Shown here: one piece after another, positions 34,024-42,440 of the stretch | Layout: every line of letters begins with the position of its first letter | How positions within the stretch are numbered: the stretch's first letter is position 1 | DNA from: UBA3951 sp050952125 | Lineage (GTDB): Bacteria > Bacillota > Sulfobacillia > Fermentithermobacillales > Fermentithermobacillaceae | Assembly (NCBI GenBank): GCA_050952125.1 | Contig: JBMNKK010000004.1 | Location: 558,001-622,000 of the forward strand | DNA: 64,000 nucleotides | Direction of reading: 5' to 3' | Program-made: the position numbers and the translations under genes | Notes under the pieces: model-generated | Databases searched by the model: none | What the model was told of the DNA's origin: nothing | Seen by the model: only the letters and a program-made list of their open reading frames with translations

Positions 34024-34674
34024 TTGTCCGGTGAGAAACGGAGCGTCTCTGCGAAGGAATACGAAGATACTCTAAAGAGAATCAGAGACGTCATTACGGC
34101 TAGGGCGGTTCTTGGTCCAGACAACTCGATTGAAGAGATCCATGTTTTGGCCGGGCCCGGAAGGTCGGTCAAGTACATCGCCCGCGACGTTGAGTCCTCG
34201 ATTATTGCGGCCTTTGGTAACCCGATCGATAGGCGGAAGATCTCTGTGGCCCAGCTCGGAGGCGATCCCGGGCGTCAGGAGAAGCGAGTTCAGCTTCGGA
34301 AAGTTGAAATAGTCTCCGAGGCAGATTCGGCGGAAGTCAATGTGTATCTGAAGATGGGCAACAACGAGGTCATGGGTACGGCCGAGGGAGTGCCTACCGC
34401 CAAGAGCTGGTTGTGGCTTGCGGCGGGGGCGGCCATCAACGCGATTGGCCAGTATCTCTCGCCTGACGTTACTTTCAATGTTGAGGATGTCAGCGTTCGG
34501 TCTTCGCGTTCTACCAGGATCGCTTTGGTTTCGGTTACGTTATTCGCCTTTGGAAAAGAACAGCTTCTTACAGGGTCTTGTCCGGTCTCTCACGATGAGC
34601 GAGAAGCGGTGGTTAAGGCTACTTTAGATGCTGTGAACAGGAAATTCGCGCAGATTCTCGGAGGAGACAACTAG
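34024..34674 (+). CDS. Hypothetical protein, about 216 residues
   Basis: Not recognised. The N-terminal third is a helical and mixed segment (EYEDTLKRIRDVITARAVLGPDNSIEEIHVLAGPGRSVKYIARDVESSIIAAFG). A Gly/Arg-rich hinge follows, then a C-terminal alpha/beta region with a repeated strand pattern (LRKVEIVSEADSAEVNVYL ... ARIALVSVTLFAFGKEQLLTGSC). No signal peptide or membrane span. TTG 34024 has GTGGGGAG just upstream; GTG 34012 is an alternative. Lies between the nucleotidyltransferase-like gene and the HD-GYP gene. Confidence 0.65.
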   Translation: MSGEKRSVSAKEYEDTLKRIRDVITARAVLGPDNSIEEIHVLAGPGRSVKYIARDVESSIIAAFGNPIDRRKISVAQLGGDPGRQEKRVQLRKVEIVSEADSAEVNVYLKMGNNEVMGTAEGVPTAKSWLWLAAGAAINAIGQYLSPDVTFNVEDVSVRSSRSTRIALVSVTLFAFGKEQLLTGSCPVSHDEREAVVKATLDAVNRKFAQILGGDN

Positions 34675-34819
34675 AGCAAAGCTGCCGTGGGCTCGTAGTA
34701 GAGGATCGGAAGCAATAGCGGAGAAATTGGACATGGGCCGACAGCTAACGCATTAAGCGGAGCCTAAGATTGACCGAACATAGCGGATTCGGAAACTAGA
34801 GGCTACTGGGGGTTCTCCG

Positions 34820-34897
34820 GTGAACAAGATCGTTAAGGTCCTTCTGGCAATCTGCGCTGTTCTTCTGGCAGGAGCTGCTAACTGGCAGGTAGGCTAA
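34820..34897 (+). CDS. Possible 25-residue membrane peptide
   Basis: Small ORF beginning GTG with GGGGG 7 bases upstream. It encodes a positively charged start and one hydrophobic segment (MNKIVKVLLAICAVLLAG and seven further residues), ending at TAA. Good spacing, a K-rich start and a typical single-span profile suggest a real small protein, but the short length makes chance possible. It lies in the 260-base gap before the HD-GYP gene, which is otherwise without recognised content. Confidence 0.45.
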   Translation: MNKIVKVLLAICAVLLAGAANWQVG

Positions 34898-34936
34898 GCC
34901 ACTAGCGGTAACTGTCGGCCCCAAGAGGTGCTAGGT

Positions 34937-36193
34937 TTGAAGGACAGAAAAGGTCTTATCAAATCCATCTATCTGTACTTAGTGAGCCTTACAGGCCTTT
35001 GGATACTTCTTTCCAATCGCCCCCACTTCGCGTCGGTGTCGGTGTTCACCGACGTTGTATTTATGTTCGCCCTTGTCGTCCTCGGTGAATTGAGTCCTGT
35101 ACCTATACCCCAAGGCACAGGAACCATATCGGTCTCGCCGCCCCTAATGTATACCATCACAGTGTTGTACGGCCCCGCGATTGGAATATGGGTGGCGGTG
35201 CTGGCAACGCTCAGGAAGCGTGACCTCCAAGGCCAAGTCCCTCTGCCTCTGGTGCTCTTCAACAGGGGAATGTTGGCAATATCCATGTTGCTGTTCTGCA
35301 AAGCTTTCGCGCTCCTCGGAGGAACGCACGGAGACCTCCTGTGGTCGAGGGGGTACATTGCCTTTTTGGCCGGGGCGATCGTGTATACCTTGTCCAACGC
35401 GACTCAATTCGCCGCCTATTACGCGCTTCATACGGGCACGTCATTCATCGGGTCCTGGAACTTGAATATCCGCTGGAGCCTCCCAAGCATGCTGGCTCTA
35501 TTCCCGCTCGGCATCCTGATGGTGATGGTTGTGAAGGAAGGCGGGCCGCTTCTGCTCTCGCTTTTCTACGTGCCCCTTATGGTAACCAGGTTCTCGCTGA
35601 TGAAATACACAGAGCTCAGGCTGGCCTATCAAGAGATGGCCGGAGCCCTTTCAAACGCTATCGACGCCAGAGATGCGTACACCAGAGGACACTCGGAGCG
35701 GGTGGCAGAGTACGCCGCTATGCTTGCCAAGGAGCTCCGGTTTCCTGAGGACCGCATCGAACTCATCCGCTACGTAGGGCTCTTGCACGATGTCGGCAAG
35801 ATCGGCATCCGGGATGAAATCATGAAGAAGCAGGGCACCTATACCTACGAGGAATACCAGGAGATGAAGATTCACGCCACTATGGGCGCCCAAATGCTGC
35901 AGGGGATGAAGTTTCTCGGTAAGGGTCAGGATTGGGTGAGGCATCACCACGAGCGTTGGGACGGCAGAGGTTTCCCCGACGGCCTTAAAGGTGAGGATAT
36001 CCCGATAGAGGCGCGCATCATCGCGTGCGCCGACTCCTTCGATGCTATGACTACGGATAGGCCTTACAAAGAAAAGATGACGTTCGACGACGCCAGAAAA
36101 GAGCTTATTCGTTGTAAAGGCACCCAGTTCGATCCTGAAGTGGTTAAGGCAATGCTGAGGGTGATAGATAAGCTCTTGGCCAACGGGAAGTGA
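34937..36193 (+). CDS. Membrane HD-GYP domain protein (putative c-di-GMP phosphodiesterase)
   Basis: About 418 residues. N-terminal membrane domain with six or more helices (about residues 10-215), a short connecting helix, then an HD-GYP domain (about 230-418). The metal and catalytic set is present: GHSERVAEYAAMLA, LHDVGKIGI (HD at 284-285), IHATMGAQML, and HHHERWDGRGFPDG (336-349). The hallmark GYP reads GFP, a tolerated variation. It should hydrolyse c-di-GMP to pGpG or GMP. Its membrane domain resembles that of the diguanylate cyclase at 22.3 kb in hydropathy order. TTG 34937 has AGAGGTG 6 bases upstream. Confidence 0.9.
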   Translation: MKDRKGLIKSIYLYLVSLTGLWILLSNRPHFASVSVFTDVVFMFALVVLGELSPVPIPQGTGTISVSPPLMYTITVLYGPAIGIWVAVLATLRKRDLQGQVPLPLVLFNRGMLAISMLLFCKAFALLGGTHGDLLWSRGYIAFLAGAIVYTLSNATQFAAYYALHTGTSFIGSWNLNIRWSLPSMLALFPLGILMVMVVKEGGPLLLSLFYVPLMVTRFSLMKYTELRLAYQEMAGALSNAIDARDAYTRGHSERVAEYAAMLAKELRFPEDRIELIRYVGLLHDVGKIGIRDEIMKKQGTYTYEEYQEMKIHATMGAQMLQGMKFLGKGQDWVRHHHERWDGRGFPDGLKGEDIPIEARIIACADSFDAMTTDRPYKEKMTFDDARKELIRCKGTQFDPEVVKAMLRVIDKLLANGK

Positions 36194-36197
36194 TCCG

Positions 36198-36746
36198 GTG
36201 TTCTTCGCGTTTTGCCTTATCGCGGCCGTCCTCGCTGTCATCACGGGAGGCAACCTCAATAACTTAGCTTCGCTGGATATCAAGAGGTTTTCCTGGATCT
36301 TCGCGTCTCTCGTAATCCGCTTTGTGTCCGAGGCGGCGTCTATCGAAGTATCGGAGACGGCTGTGATATGGTCGGCCGCTCTTTTTGCGGCCTGCTACGG
36401 CTCGCTCTTCTACGGGTTGGCGGCCAATCTCCGTACTCCCGGGATCCCCTTGGTTGCAGCCGGGTCGCTACTCAACTTCGCGGTGATACTGCTGAACTCG
36501 TTTCGCATGCCGGTGAGCCTCAACGCATTTGACGCCGGCGTCCGTTCCCGCGAAGCGGCAAGATTGGCGGCAAGTCTGACCCACACGGTGCTCGACTCCT
36601 CGACGCGACTTCCGTTCCTGGCAGACATATTCCAGTGGAACTATTTTTCGGCCAGCCCGTCGATGCTCAGTGTCGGCGACTTCGTGATAGCGGCAGGAGC
36701 AGGCTGGCTTCTATACAGAGCGTCGAAGCCACGTTTTTTCAGCTAA
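36198..36746 (+). CDS. DUF5317 family membrane protein
   Basis: 182 residues with about five hydrophobic segments. Family features: GGNLNNLASLDIKRFSWIFASLVIRF near the start, then PLVAAGSLLNFAVILLNSFRMPVS and LPFLADIF. These proteins are often neighbours of HD-GYP genes in Clostridia; function unknown. GTG 36198 begins 5 bases after the HD-GYP stop, suggesting one transcript. Confidence 0.8.
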   Translation: MFFAFCLIAAVLAVITGGNLNNLASLDIKRFSWIFASLVIRFVSEAASIEVSETAVIWSAALFAACYGSLFYGLAANLRTPGIPLVAAGSLLNFAVILLNSFRMPVSLNAFDAGVRSREAARLAASLTHTVLDSSTRLPFLADIFQWNYFSASPSMLSVGDFVIAAGAGWLLYRASKPRFFS

Positions 36747-36752
36747 ACAGCC

Positions 36753-36763
36753 CGTGATACAAT
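36753..36763 (+). promoter_or_regulatory. Possible extended -10 promoter of secA
   Basis: TG-A-TACAAT (36755-36763) is a good extended -10 about 45 bases before the secA start. No good -35 is present at 16-18 bases. Confidence 0.4.
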
Positions 36764-36808
36764 GGACTCTGGTTGGCGACAGAACACTCCGGTTCGTGAG
36801 GGATGCTT

Positions 36809-39550
36809 TTGTCTTTTCTAAAAAAGATGTTCGATAGCAATGAGCGAGAGATAAGAAGACTAACCCACATTATCGATGAGGTTGATGCTCGCGGAGACGC
36901 GATGCGCAAGCTTAAGGACCACGAGCTTGCAGCCAAGACCGCTGAATTCAGAGAGCGTATTGAGCGCGGCGAGGATGTCGACCGCTTGATGTTCGACGCG
37001 TTCGCTGTCGCTCGAGAGGCGGCTCACCGGGTTCTCGATGAACGGCCGTTTGAGTGGCAGCTCGTGGGCGGGGCGGTTCTGCACCAAGGCAGAATCGCGG
37101 AGATGCAGACCGGCGAGGGAAAAACCCTTACAGCCACCCTTCCGGCATATCTGAACGCGCTCGCCGGGCGCACCGTTCATGTAGTGACGGTCAATGATTA
37201 TCTAGCCAAGTTCCACAGCGAGTGGATGGGGCAGCTGTACCGGTTCCTCGGCTTTGACGTCGGCCTGGTCGTGCCCCAGATGGATGTCGCCGCGAAGAGA
37301 AAGTCTTACTCATGTCCAATCATCTACGGCACAAACACTGAATTTGGGTTCGATTACTTAAGAGACAACATGGCTTGGCAGAAAGAAGACCTGGTACAAG
37401 GCGTTCTTGATTATGCCATTATCGACGAGATCGACTCGATCCTAATCGATGAAGCCAGGACTCCCCTAATCATATCCGGACCTTCTGAGGGCACTACCCA
37501 GCAGTATTACCGCTTCAGAGATTTGGCTAGGGTACTGAAGCCCGAAATCCACTACACCCTGGATGAAAAGGCCAAGATTGTGGCTCTCACTGAGGAAGGG
37601 CACGCTAAGGCCGCTGAGTGGCTGGGAGTTGACCTTGACGCTGCCGAGCATATTCACCTGCAAGGGTATATCCGCCAGGCTCTGAAGGCCAAAGAACTCA
37701 TGGTGCGCGACGTGGACTATGTGGTCAAAGACGGCCAGATCCTCATTGTGGACGAATTCACCGGCCGGATTCTCGTCGGACGGCGCTATTCTGACGGCCT
37801 GCACCAGGCCATTGAGGCAAAAGAAGGAGTGGAAGTAAAGGAAGAATCCGATACTCTTGCCACGATTACCGTCCAGAACTACTTCAGGATGTACAGAAAG
37901 CTTTCCGGGATGACCGGCACCGCCCTAACGGAAGAGCCCGAGTTCAGAGAGATATACGGATTGGACGTCGTCACGATTCCGACCCATAAGCCGCTTATCA
38001 GGCAGTCACTGCCCGATTCAATTTGGAAGACCGAGAAGGCCAAGTACAAGGCAGTTGTTGAGGAAATAAGAGAGTGTCACTCGGTTGGACGGCCCGTTCT
38101 GGTTGGAACCAGGTCGATTGAGAAATCTGAGATGCTGTCGGATATGTTGACAAAGATAGGCATTACCCACCAGGTGTTGAACGCCAAGCATCACGAGAGA
38201 GAGGCCGAGATAGTCGCTCAAGCCGGGCGCAAAGGGGCTGTAACGATAGCCACAAACATGGCAGGGAGAGGTACCGACATACTCCTAGGCGGCAATCCCG
38301 GCTTCATGGCAAGGCGAGAGTTGAGGCAGCAAGGGTACAGCCCCGAGATCGTGACCCTGGCGTCGGAAAAAGTGCTGCCCCGCGATATCGCCCAGCGAAT
38401 CGAGGAAGGCCGGACTGACGAGTACATTGACTCCATCGTAGAGGCTCGGGAGAAGTACCGGCTTCTCTACCAGCAGTTCAAGGAGCTAACCGACAAGGAG
38501 CATGAGGAAGTGGTCGCGCTCGGCGGGCTGCATGTGCTGGGGACGGAGCGCCACGAGGCGCGCAGGATTGACAATCAGTTACGCGGAAGGGCCGGTAGGC
38601 AGGGCGACCCGGGATCATCCCGCTTCCACCTCTCCCTTGAGGATGAGCTCATGAGGCTGTTCGGGGGAGACATGTTGACGTCCATGATGGACAAAATGGG
38701 GTTCTCAGAGGACGAGCCCATAGCACATAGCTTGGTGACCAAAGCGGTCGAGACAGCTCAGAAGCGTATTGAGGCCCACAACTTCGCGATTCGCAAGAAC
38801 GTCGTGGAGTACGACAATGTGCTGAACAAACAACGGGAAGTCATCTACTCGGATCGCAGGGGGGTCCTTGAAAGTGAGGCTCCCGGTTCAATCGTCTCGC
38901 AGATGGCGGACCGGGTAATACAGCGGGCCATGGACCTGTACTGGCCTCCCAAGGCCCGCAAGGAAGAGGCCGACTTACACGGGCTTGCCGTGTACGCAAG
39001 GGATTTCCTGCCGGACTTGCCGGAGGCATCTATACTGGAAGCTCCTGATCGCACTAGTCTGGCGGACGACCTTCTTGCCAAGGTCACGGAAGCGATAGAC
39101 GCCAAGGCCGGTATCTTGGGCGAGGACACGGCGAGATTCCAGAGGTTCGTGCTGCTTCGCGTGATAGATCGCCAGTGGGTTGACCAGCTCCGGACGATGG
39201 AGGACTTAAGGGAAGGCATTGGCCTTCAAGCATATGGCCAAAAAGACCCTCTGGTTGAGTACACCCGGCTTGGATACGAGATGTTTCAGGGCCGCATCCA
39301 GACTATTGAGGAGACCGTGGTCAAATATCTGTGTAGGGTCGAGTTCAAGAGGGAAGGCTCGTCACAGGTTGTTAGGACGGGAGGGGCAATGCCGGACAGA
39401 ACACGGCTGCAGACTTCAGGACCTTCCGATGTTTCAGGCGGCACCAAGAAGCCGGTGGCGCGCTCCGGGCAGAAGAAGGTTGGCCGCAACGACCCCTGCC
39501 CTTGCGGCAGCGGCAAGAAGTACAAGAACTGCTGCGGAAAAATCGCGTAG
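36809..39550 (+). CDS. secA: Protein translocase ATPase SecA
   Basis: 913 residues. ATPase motor that drives preproteins through SecYEG. Walker A MQTGEGKT (about residue 98-105), Walker B/DEAD-like IIDEIDSILIDEARTPLIISG (about 205), the preprotein cross-linking domain, NBD2 with TNMAGRGTDILLGG and LRGRAGRQGDPGSSRFHLSLEDELMRLFGG, the helical scaffold, and a C-terminal zinc tail VGRNDPCPCGSGKKYKNCCG. TTG 36809 is preferred (5 bases after GAGGGA); the upstream ATG 36803 overlaps that sequence. hpf-secA-prfB order is the Bacillus one, with extra genes between hpf and secA. Confidence 0.97.
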   Translation: MSFLKKMFDSNEREIRRLTHIIDEVDARGDAMRKLKDHELAAKTAEFRERIERGEDVDRLMFDAFAVAREAAHRVLDERPFEWQLVGGAVLHQGRIAEMQTGEGKTLTATLPAYLNALAGRTVHVVTVNDYLAKFHSEWMGQLYRFLGFDVGLVVPQMDVAAKRKSYSCPIIYGTNTEFGFDYLRDNMAWQKEDLVQGVLDYAIIDEIDSILIDEARTPLIISGPSEGTTQQYYRFRDLARVLKPEIHYTLDEKAKIVALTEEGHAKAAEWLGVDLDAAEHIHLQGYIRQALKAKELMVRDVDYVVKDGQILIVDEFTGRILVGRRYSDGLHQAIEAKEGVEVKEESDTLATITVQNYFRMYRKLSGMTGTALTEEPEFREIYGLDVVTIPTHKPLIRQSLPDSIWKTEKAKYKAVVEEIRECHSVGRPVLVGTRSIEKSEMLSDMLTKIGITHQVLNAKHHEREAEIVAQAGRKGAVTIATNMAGRGTDILLGGNPGFMARRELRQQGYSPEIVTLASEKVLPRDIAQRIEEGRTDEYIDSIVEAREKYRLLYQQFKELTDKEHEEVVALGGLHVLGTERHEARRIDNQLRGRAGRQGDPGSSRFHLSLEDELMRLFGGDMLTSMMDKMGFSEDEPIAHSLVTKAVETAQKRIEAHNFAIRKNVVEYDNVLNKQREVIYSDRRGVLESEAPGSIVSQMADRVIQRAMDLYWPPKARKEEADLHGLAVYARDFLPDLPEASILEAPDRTSLADDLLAKVTEAIDAKAGILGEDTARFQRFVLLRVIDRQWVDQLRTMEDLREGIGLQAYGQKDPLVEYTRLGYEMFQGRIQTIEETVVKYLCRVEFKREGSSQVVRTGGAMPDRTRLQTSGPSDVSGGTKKPVARSGQKKVGRNDPCPCGSGKKYKNCCGKIA

Positions 39551-39566
39551 TTCAGGAGGGCGATTT

Positions 39567-40713
39567 ATGTACGAGGAAGTAATGGAGACACTACAGACCG
39601 TGGCTGAGAAGCTCGGCAGCATTGGGAGGTCTCTTTGACCTAGAACGCCTAAAGCAAGACCTCGCTCTACTCCGAAGCCGTATGGAGGACCCCTCCATTT
39701 GGCAGGATCCGAAGACGGCCCAGGAAGTTGGACGGAAGATCAGCCGCATTGAGTCCAGACTCTCCGCATGGAACAGTCTCAAGACCGCATGTGACGACAG
39801 CCTCGAGATGGCTGAGCTCGCCGAGTCCGAAGGCGATATGTCTCTTCTTTCCGACCTCACTGAGACTGCGCGCGATCTATCGGCGAGAGTGAGGGAACTT
39901 GAACTCGAGACGCTCTTGTCAGGACCGTACGATTCCCACGATGCCATTTTGACTCTCCACGCAGGGGCGGGCGGCACTGAGGCCATGGATTGGGCAGAGA
40001 TGCTCTACCGGATGTATACGCGATGGGCTGAGCGCCGCGGCTTCAAAGTTGAGACCATCGACATCCTCCCCGGCGAGGAAGCGGGCCTCAAGAGCGTCAG
40101 CTTCGCCGTTAAGGGCGACTACGCGTACGGATACCTCCGGACAGAGCGGGGGGTTCACCGCCTCGTGAGGATATCTCCGTTCGACTCAAACGCTAGACGG
40201 CACACTTCATTCGCGTCGCTCGACGTCCTGCCCGACATTGAGGAGGACACCGAGATTGAGGTTGATCCGGACGACCTCAAGATCGATACGTTCCGCTCAT
40301 CAGGGGCAGGCGGCCAGAATGTGAACAAGGTAGAGACAGGGGTTAGGCTCACCCACATTCCAACCGGAGTGGTTGTGTCGTGCCAGAACGAACGGTCTCA
40401 GCACTCCAACAGGATCCTCGCGATGAGGCTCCTAAAAGCCAAACTACTGGCGCTTAAGGAAGAAGAGCACCGGAAAGAAATTGAATCGCTTCGCGGCCCA
40501 CAGAAAGAGATTGCTTGGGGCAGCCAGATCCGGTCCTATGTGTTCCAGCCGTACACCATGGTCAAGGACCACCGTACCGGAACTGAAGTAGGAAGCGTGG
40601 ACAGGGTTATGGACGGCGCGATAGATGAATTCATCTTCGCCAAATTGCAGGATGACGCCCGGCGAGAGGCTGAGGCCGATTCTTCCGCCGGGAAAGACTC
40701 GCAAAAGACGTAA
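39567..40713 (+). CDS. prfB: Peptide chain release factor 2, programmed +1 frameshift
   Basis: Translated as 39567-39635 joined to 39637-40713, about 381 residues. Frame 0 encodes MYEEVMETLQTVAEKLGSIG and three more residues, reaching an in-frame TGA at 39636-39638. The site reads GGGAGG-TCT-CTT-TGA-C: an internal Shine-Dalgarno, the slippery CTT and the poorly terminating TGA-C of classic RF2 autoregulation. A shift by one base continues as DLERLKQDLALLRSRM. Later motifs are the stop-codon recognition tripeptide SPF in RISPFDSNARRHTSFAS and the peptidyl-tRNA hydrolysis motif GGQ in RSSGAGGQNVNKVETG. Intact RF2, recognising UGA and UAA. Follows secA by 16 bases. Confidence 0.97.
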
Positions 40714-40760
40714 CTAAAGCGGATAAGAGAGACGGACATCGTTACTGAGGAGACCGGAAG

Positions 40761-41213
40761 ATGACAAAGAGACGATTTCCCTTTGCCGTTTTGCTTACCC
40801 TCACCCTGGTTCTCGGGGTGGTGATCGGCTGGGTAGGAAGCGGTGCGGCGGCCGGCGAGCCACTTCCCGGAAGCGAGCAGGACCCCTTGGTATCCAGGTC
40901 TTACGTCGACTCGAGGATCGAAGAGATCCTCGCCACTTCAGGTTCCGGGTTCCAGATGATCGTAGTCGAGGTGCCGTCAGGGCATATCCTGGTCGGCGGT
41001 GCCGGAACGGAGATCATCGTGAGGGCGGGCAATGCATCGGTGATAGATTCCGAACTGGGCGGCCTCTGCGATGTCACCCAAGGCAGGGACCTTCGATACG
41101 GTGAGGAAGCCCCCAGAAATCACTTGCTGCTTGTGCCGCGCGATGACGGCAGGGGGATTCTGGCGGTTACCGGCGTTACCGTGATGGTGCGAGGGAATTA
41201 CAGCATTCAGTAG
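40761..41213 (+). CDS. Hypothetical exported protein, 150 residues
   Basis: Not assigned. N-terminal signal or anchor (basic TKRRF, hydrophobic AVLLTLTLVLGVVIGWV, then a possible cleavage near SGAAAG). The mature part has a YVDSRIEEIL helix and a mainly beta domain (MIVVEVPSGHILVGGAGTEIIVRAGNASVI, LLLVPRDDGRGILAVTGVTVMVRG) that looks like a small SH3- or barrel-like fold. It lies after prfB and its stop overlaps csaB by 7 bases tail-to-tail. Possibly cell-wall related from its neighbours; that is inference only. Confidence 0.7.
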   Translation: MTKRRFPFAVLLTLTLVLGVVIGWVGSGAAAGEPLPGSEQDPLVSRSYVDSRIEEILATSGSGFQMIVVEVPSGHILVGGAGTEIIVRAGNASVIDSELGGLCDVTQGRDLRYGEEAPRNHLLLVPRDDGRGILAVTGVTVMVRGNYSIQ

Positions 41214-42292
41214 GTTAGCATTTTCAGAAGCATATCTACGTTCTCTTCCGCAAGCGCGCGGAGGCTCGGGAGGCGGTCTTTCAGTCTCGCCTCATATTGA
41301 GAGCGGTTTGCCAGGAAGGCTTTTGTCTCCTCCAGAAGGTCCGTTCGAGCCCGCCGGGGGTCGGGCAGCACGGGGTTGCCGACTGTCCTGCAGAACGCAC
41401 CGATCTTCGGGTCTATTTCCACCCCGATGAAGGGGACTCCGGCGTGAGCGGATAATATCAGGGTGTGCAGCCGCATCCCGAAACAGAACTCCCCTTCCCT
41501 AAGAAGCCCGAGTGCCTCGCGTGGTGAGAGGTCTTTGACGAGAGGCAGCGGACAGCCACCTTCAGATTGAAGCACCGTGTTCACCCATTCTGAGATCTCG
41601 CGGTCGCGCTCCTGCATGACCAGAAGCCCGGGCCGGAACCCTTCGCTTCTCAGGAACTCGATAACCGGTGGAAGCCCCCCGTAGAAAGAGCTCTCTTGGC
41701 CTCCGCGCAGAGCCAACCAGACGAGTTTCTCCTTTGGGTCAAGGGAGTGCGCCGACAGGATATCGCGCACGCGATCAGTAGGCGCCGCGGTCAGCAGGAA
41801 CGCCGGGTCTGCCGTAACCCTTGCCCGCGCTGCTACACCAAGTTCATCCAAGACGGTCAAGGACTCCGGGTCGCGCAGAGTGATCTTGTTGGCAGTGAGG
41901 AGTGCCGCCCGCGTGAGCCGCTTTCCCAAGGCTGAATGGAGCGGCCCTATTCCGTTAGCGTATACAACAAGAGGTTTCGCCAATGCTTTGGCGAGGAAGA
42001 TAATTGACAAGTAATATGCCAGCGACCTGAAAGAAGTTGAATCTTGAAGGAGACTTCCGCCCCCGAACACCACTAGGTCGGCAGCCTTCATTGCCGATAG
42101 GACTTCACGGATCGACATGCGGTTGAAAGCCTTGACCCCGTGGGATCTCGATGTTTCGCAGGGGTTAGCGGAGAGCACAAGGACTTCCACCGACGGAGCC
42201 TTGCGCCCTATCTCTTCGATGGTGGAGGCTAAGATGGCTTCGTCACCAAGGTTGCCGAAGCCGTAGTACCCCGAGAGGAGGAGCTTCGTCAA
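41207..42292 (-). CDS. csaB: Polysaccharide pyruvyl transferase CsaB
   Basis: About 361 residues. Family start LLLSGYYGFGNLGDEAILAS, then VFGGGSLLQDSTSFRSLAYYL (about residue 75), ITLRDPESLTVLDELG, LALRGGQESSFYG, FCFGMRLHTLILSAHAGVPFIGVEIDPKIGAF near the C-terminus. CsaB adds pyruvate to ManNAc of secondary wall polymers, which then anchor SLH-domain S-layer proteins. TTG 42292 (GGGGTG upstream) gives the family-like N-terminus; the frame is open further upstream but shows no homology. Divergent from tagA, with which it shares a pathway. Confidence 0.9.
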   Translation of the reverse strand: MTKLLLSGYYGFGNLGDEAILASTIEEIGRKAPSVEVLVLSANPCETSRSHGVKAFNRMSIREVLSAMKAADLVVFGGGSLLQDSTSFRSLAYYLSIIFLAKALAKPLVVYANGIGPLHSALGKRLTRAALLTANKITLRDPESLTVLDELGVAARARVTADPAFLLTAAPTDRVRDILSAHSLDPKEKLVWLALRGGQESSFYGGLPPVIEFLRSEGFRPGLLVMQERDREISEWVNTVLQSEGGCPLPLVKDLSPREALGLLREGEFCFGMRLHTLILSAHAGVPFIGVEIDPKIGAFCRTVGNPVLPDPRRARTDLLEETKAFLANRSQYEARLKDRLPSLRALAEENVDMLLKMLTY

Positions 42293-42440
42293 GGCCGCAC
42301 CCCAATTCGTGTATTGGAACAGGCTTTCGCTAGGGATCATAGCAGAAAAGGTGGGGACTGTAAAAACGGAGGAGCTTTGCCTTACGGTGTAGAAAACTGA
42401 CACGCTGCGTTTGTTTTCGACAACGGCTTTTCGGGGATTG

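Noticed and set aside
39636..39638. In-frame stop in prfB suggesting a pseudogene
   Set aside because: It is the standard programmed frameshift site of release factor 2.
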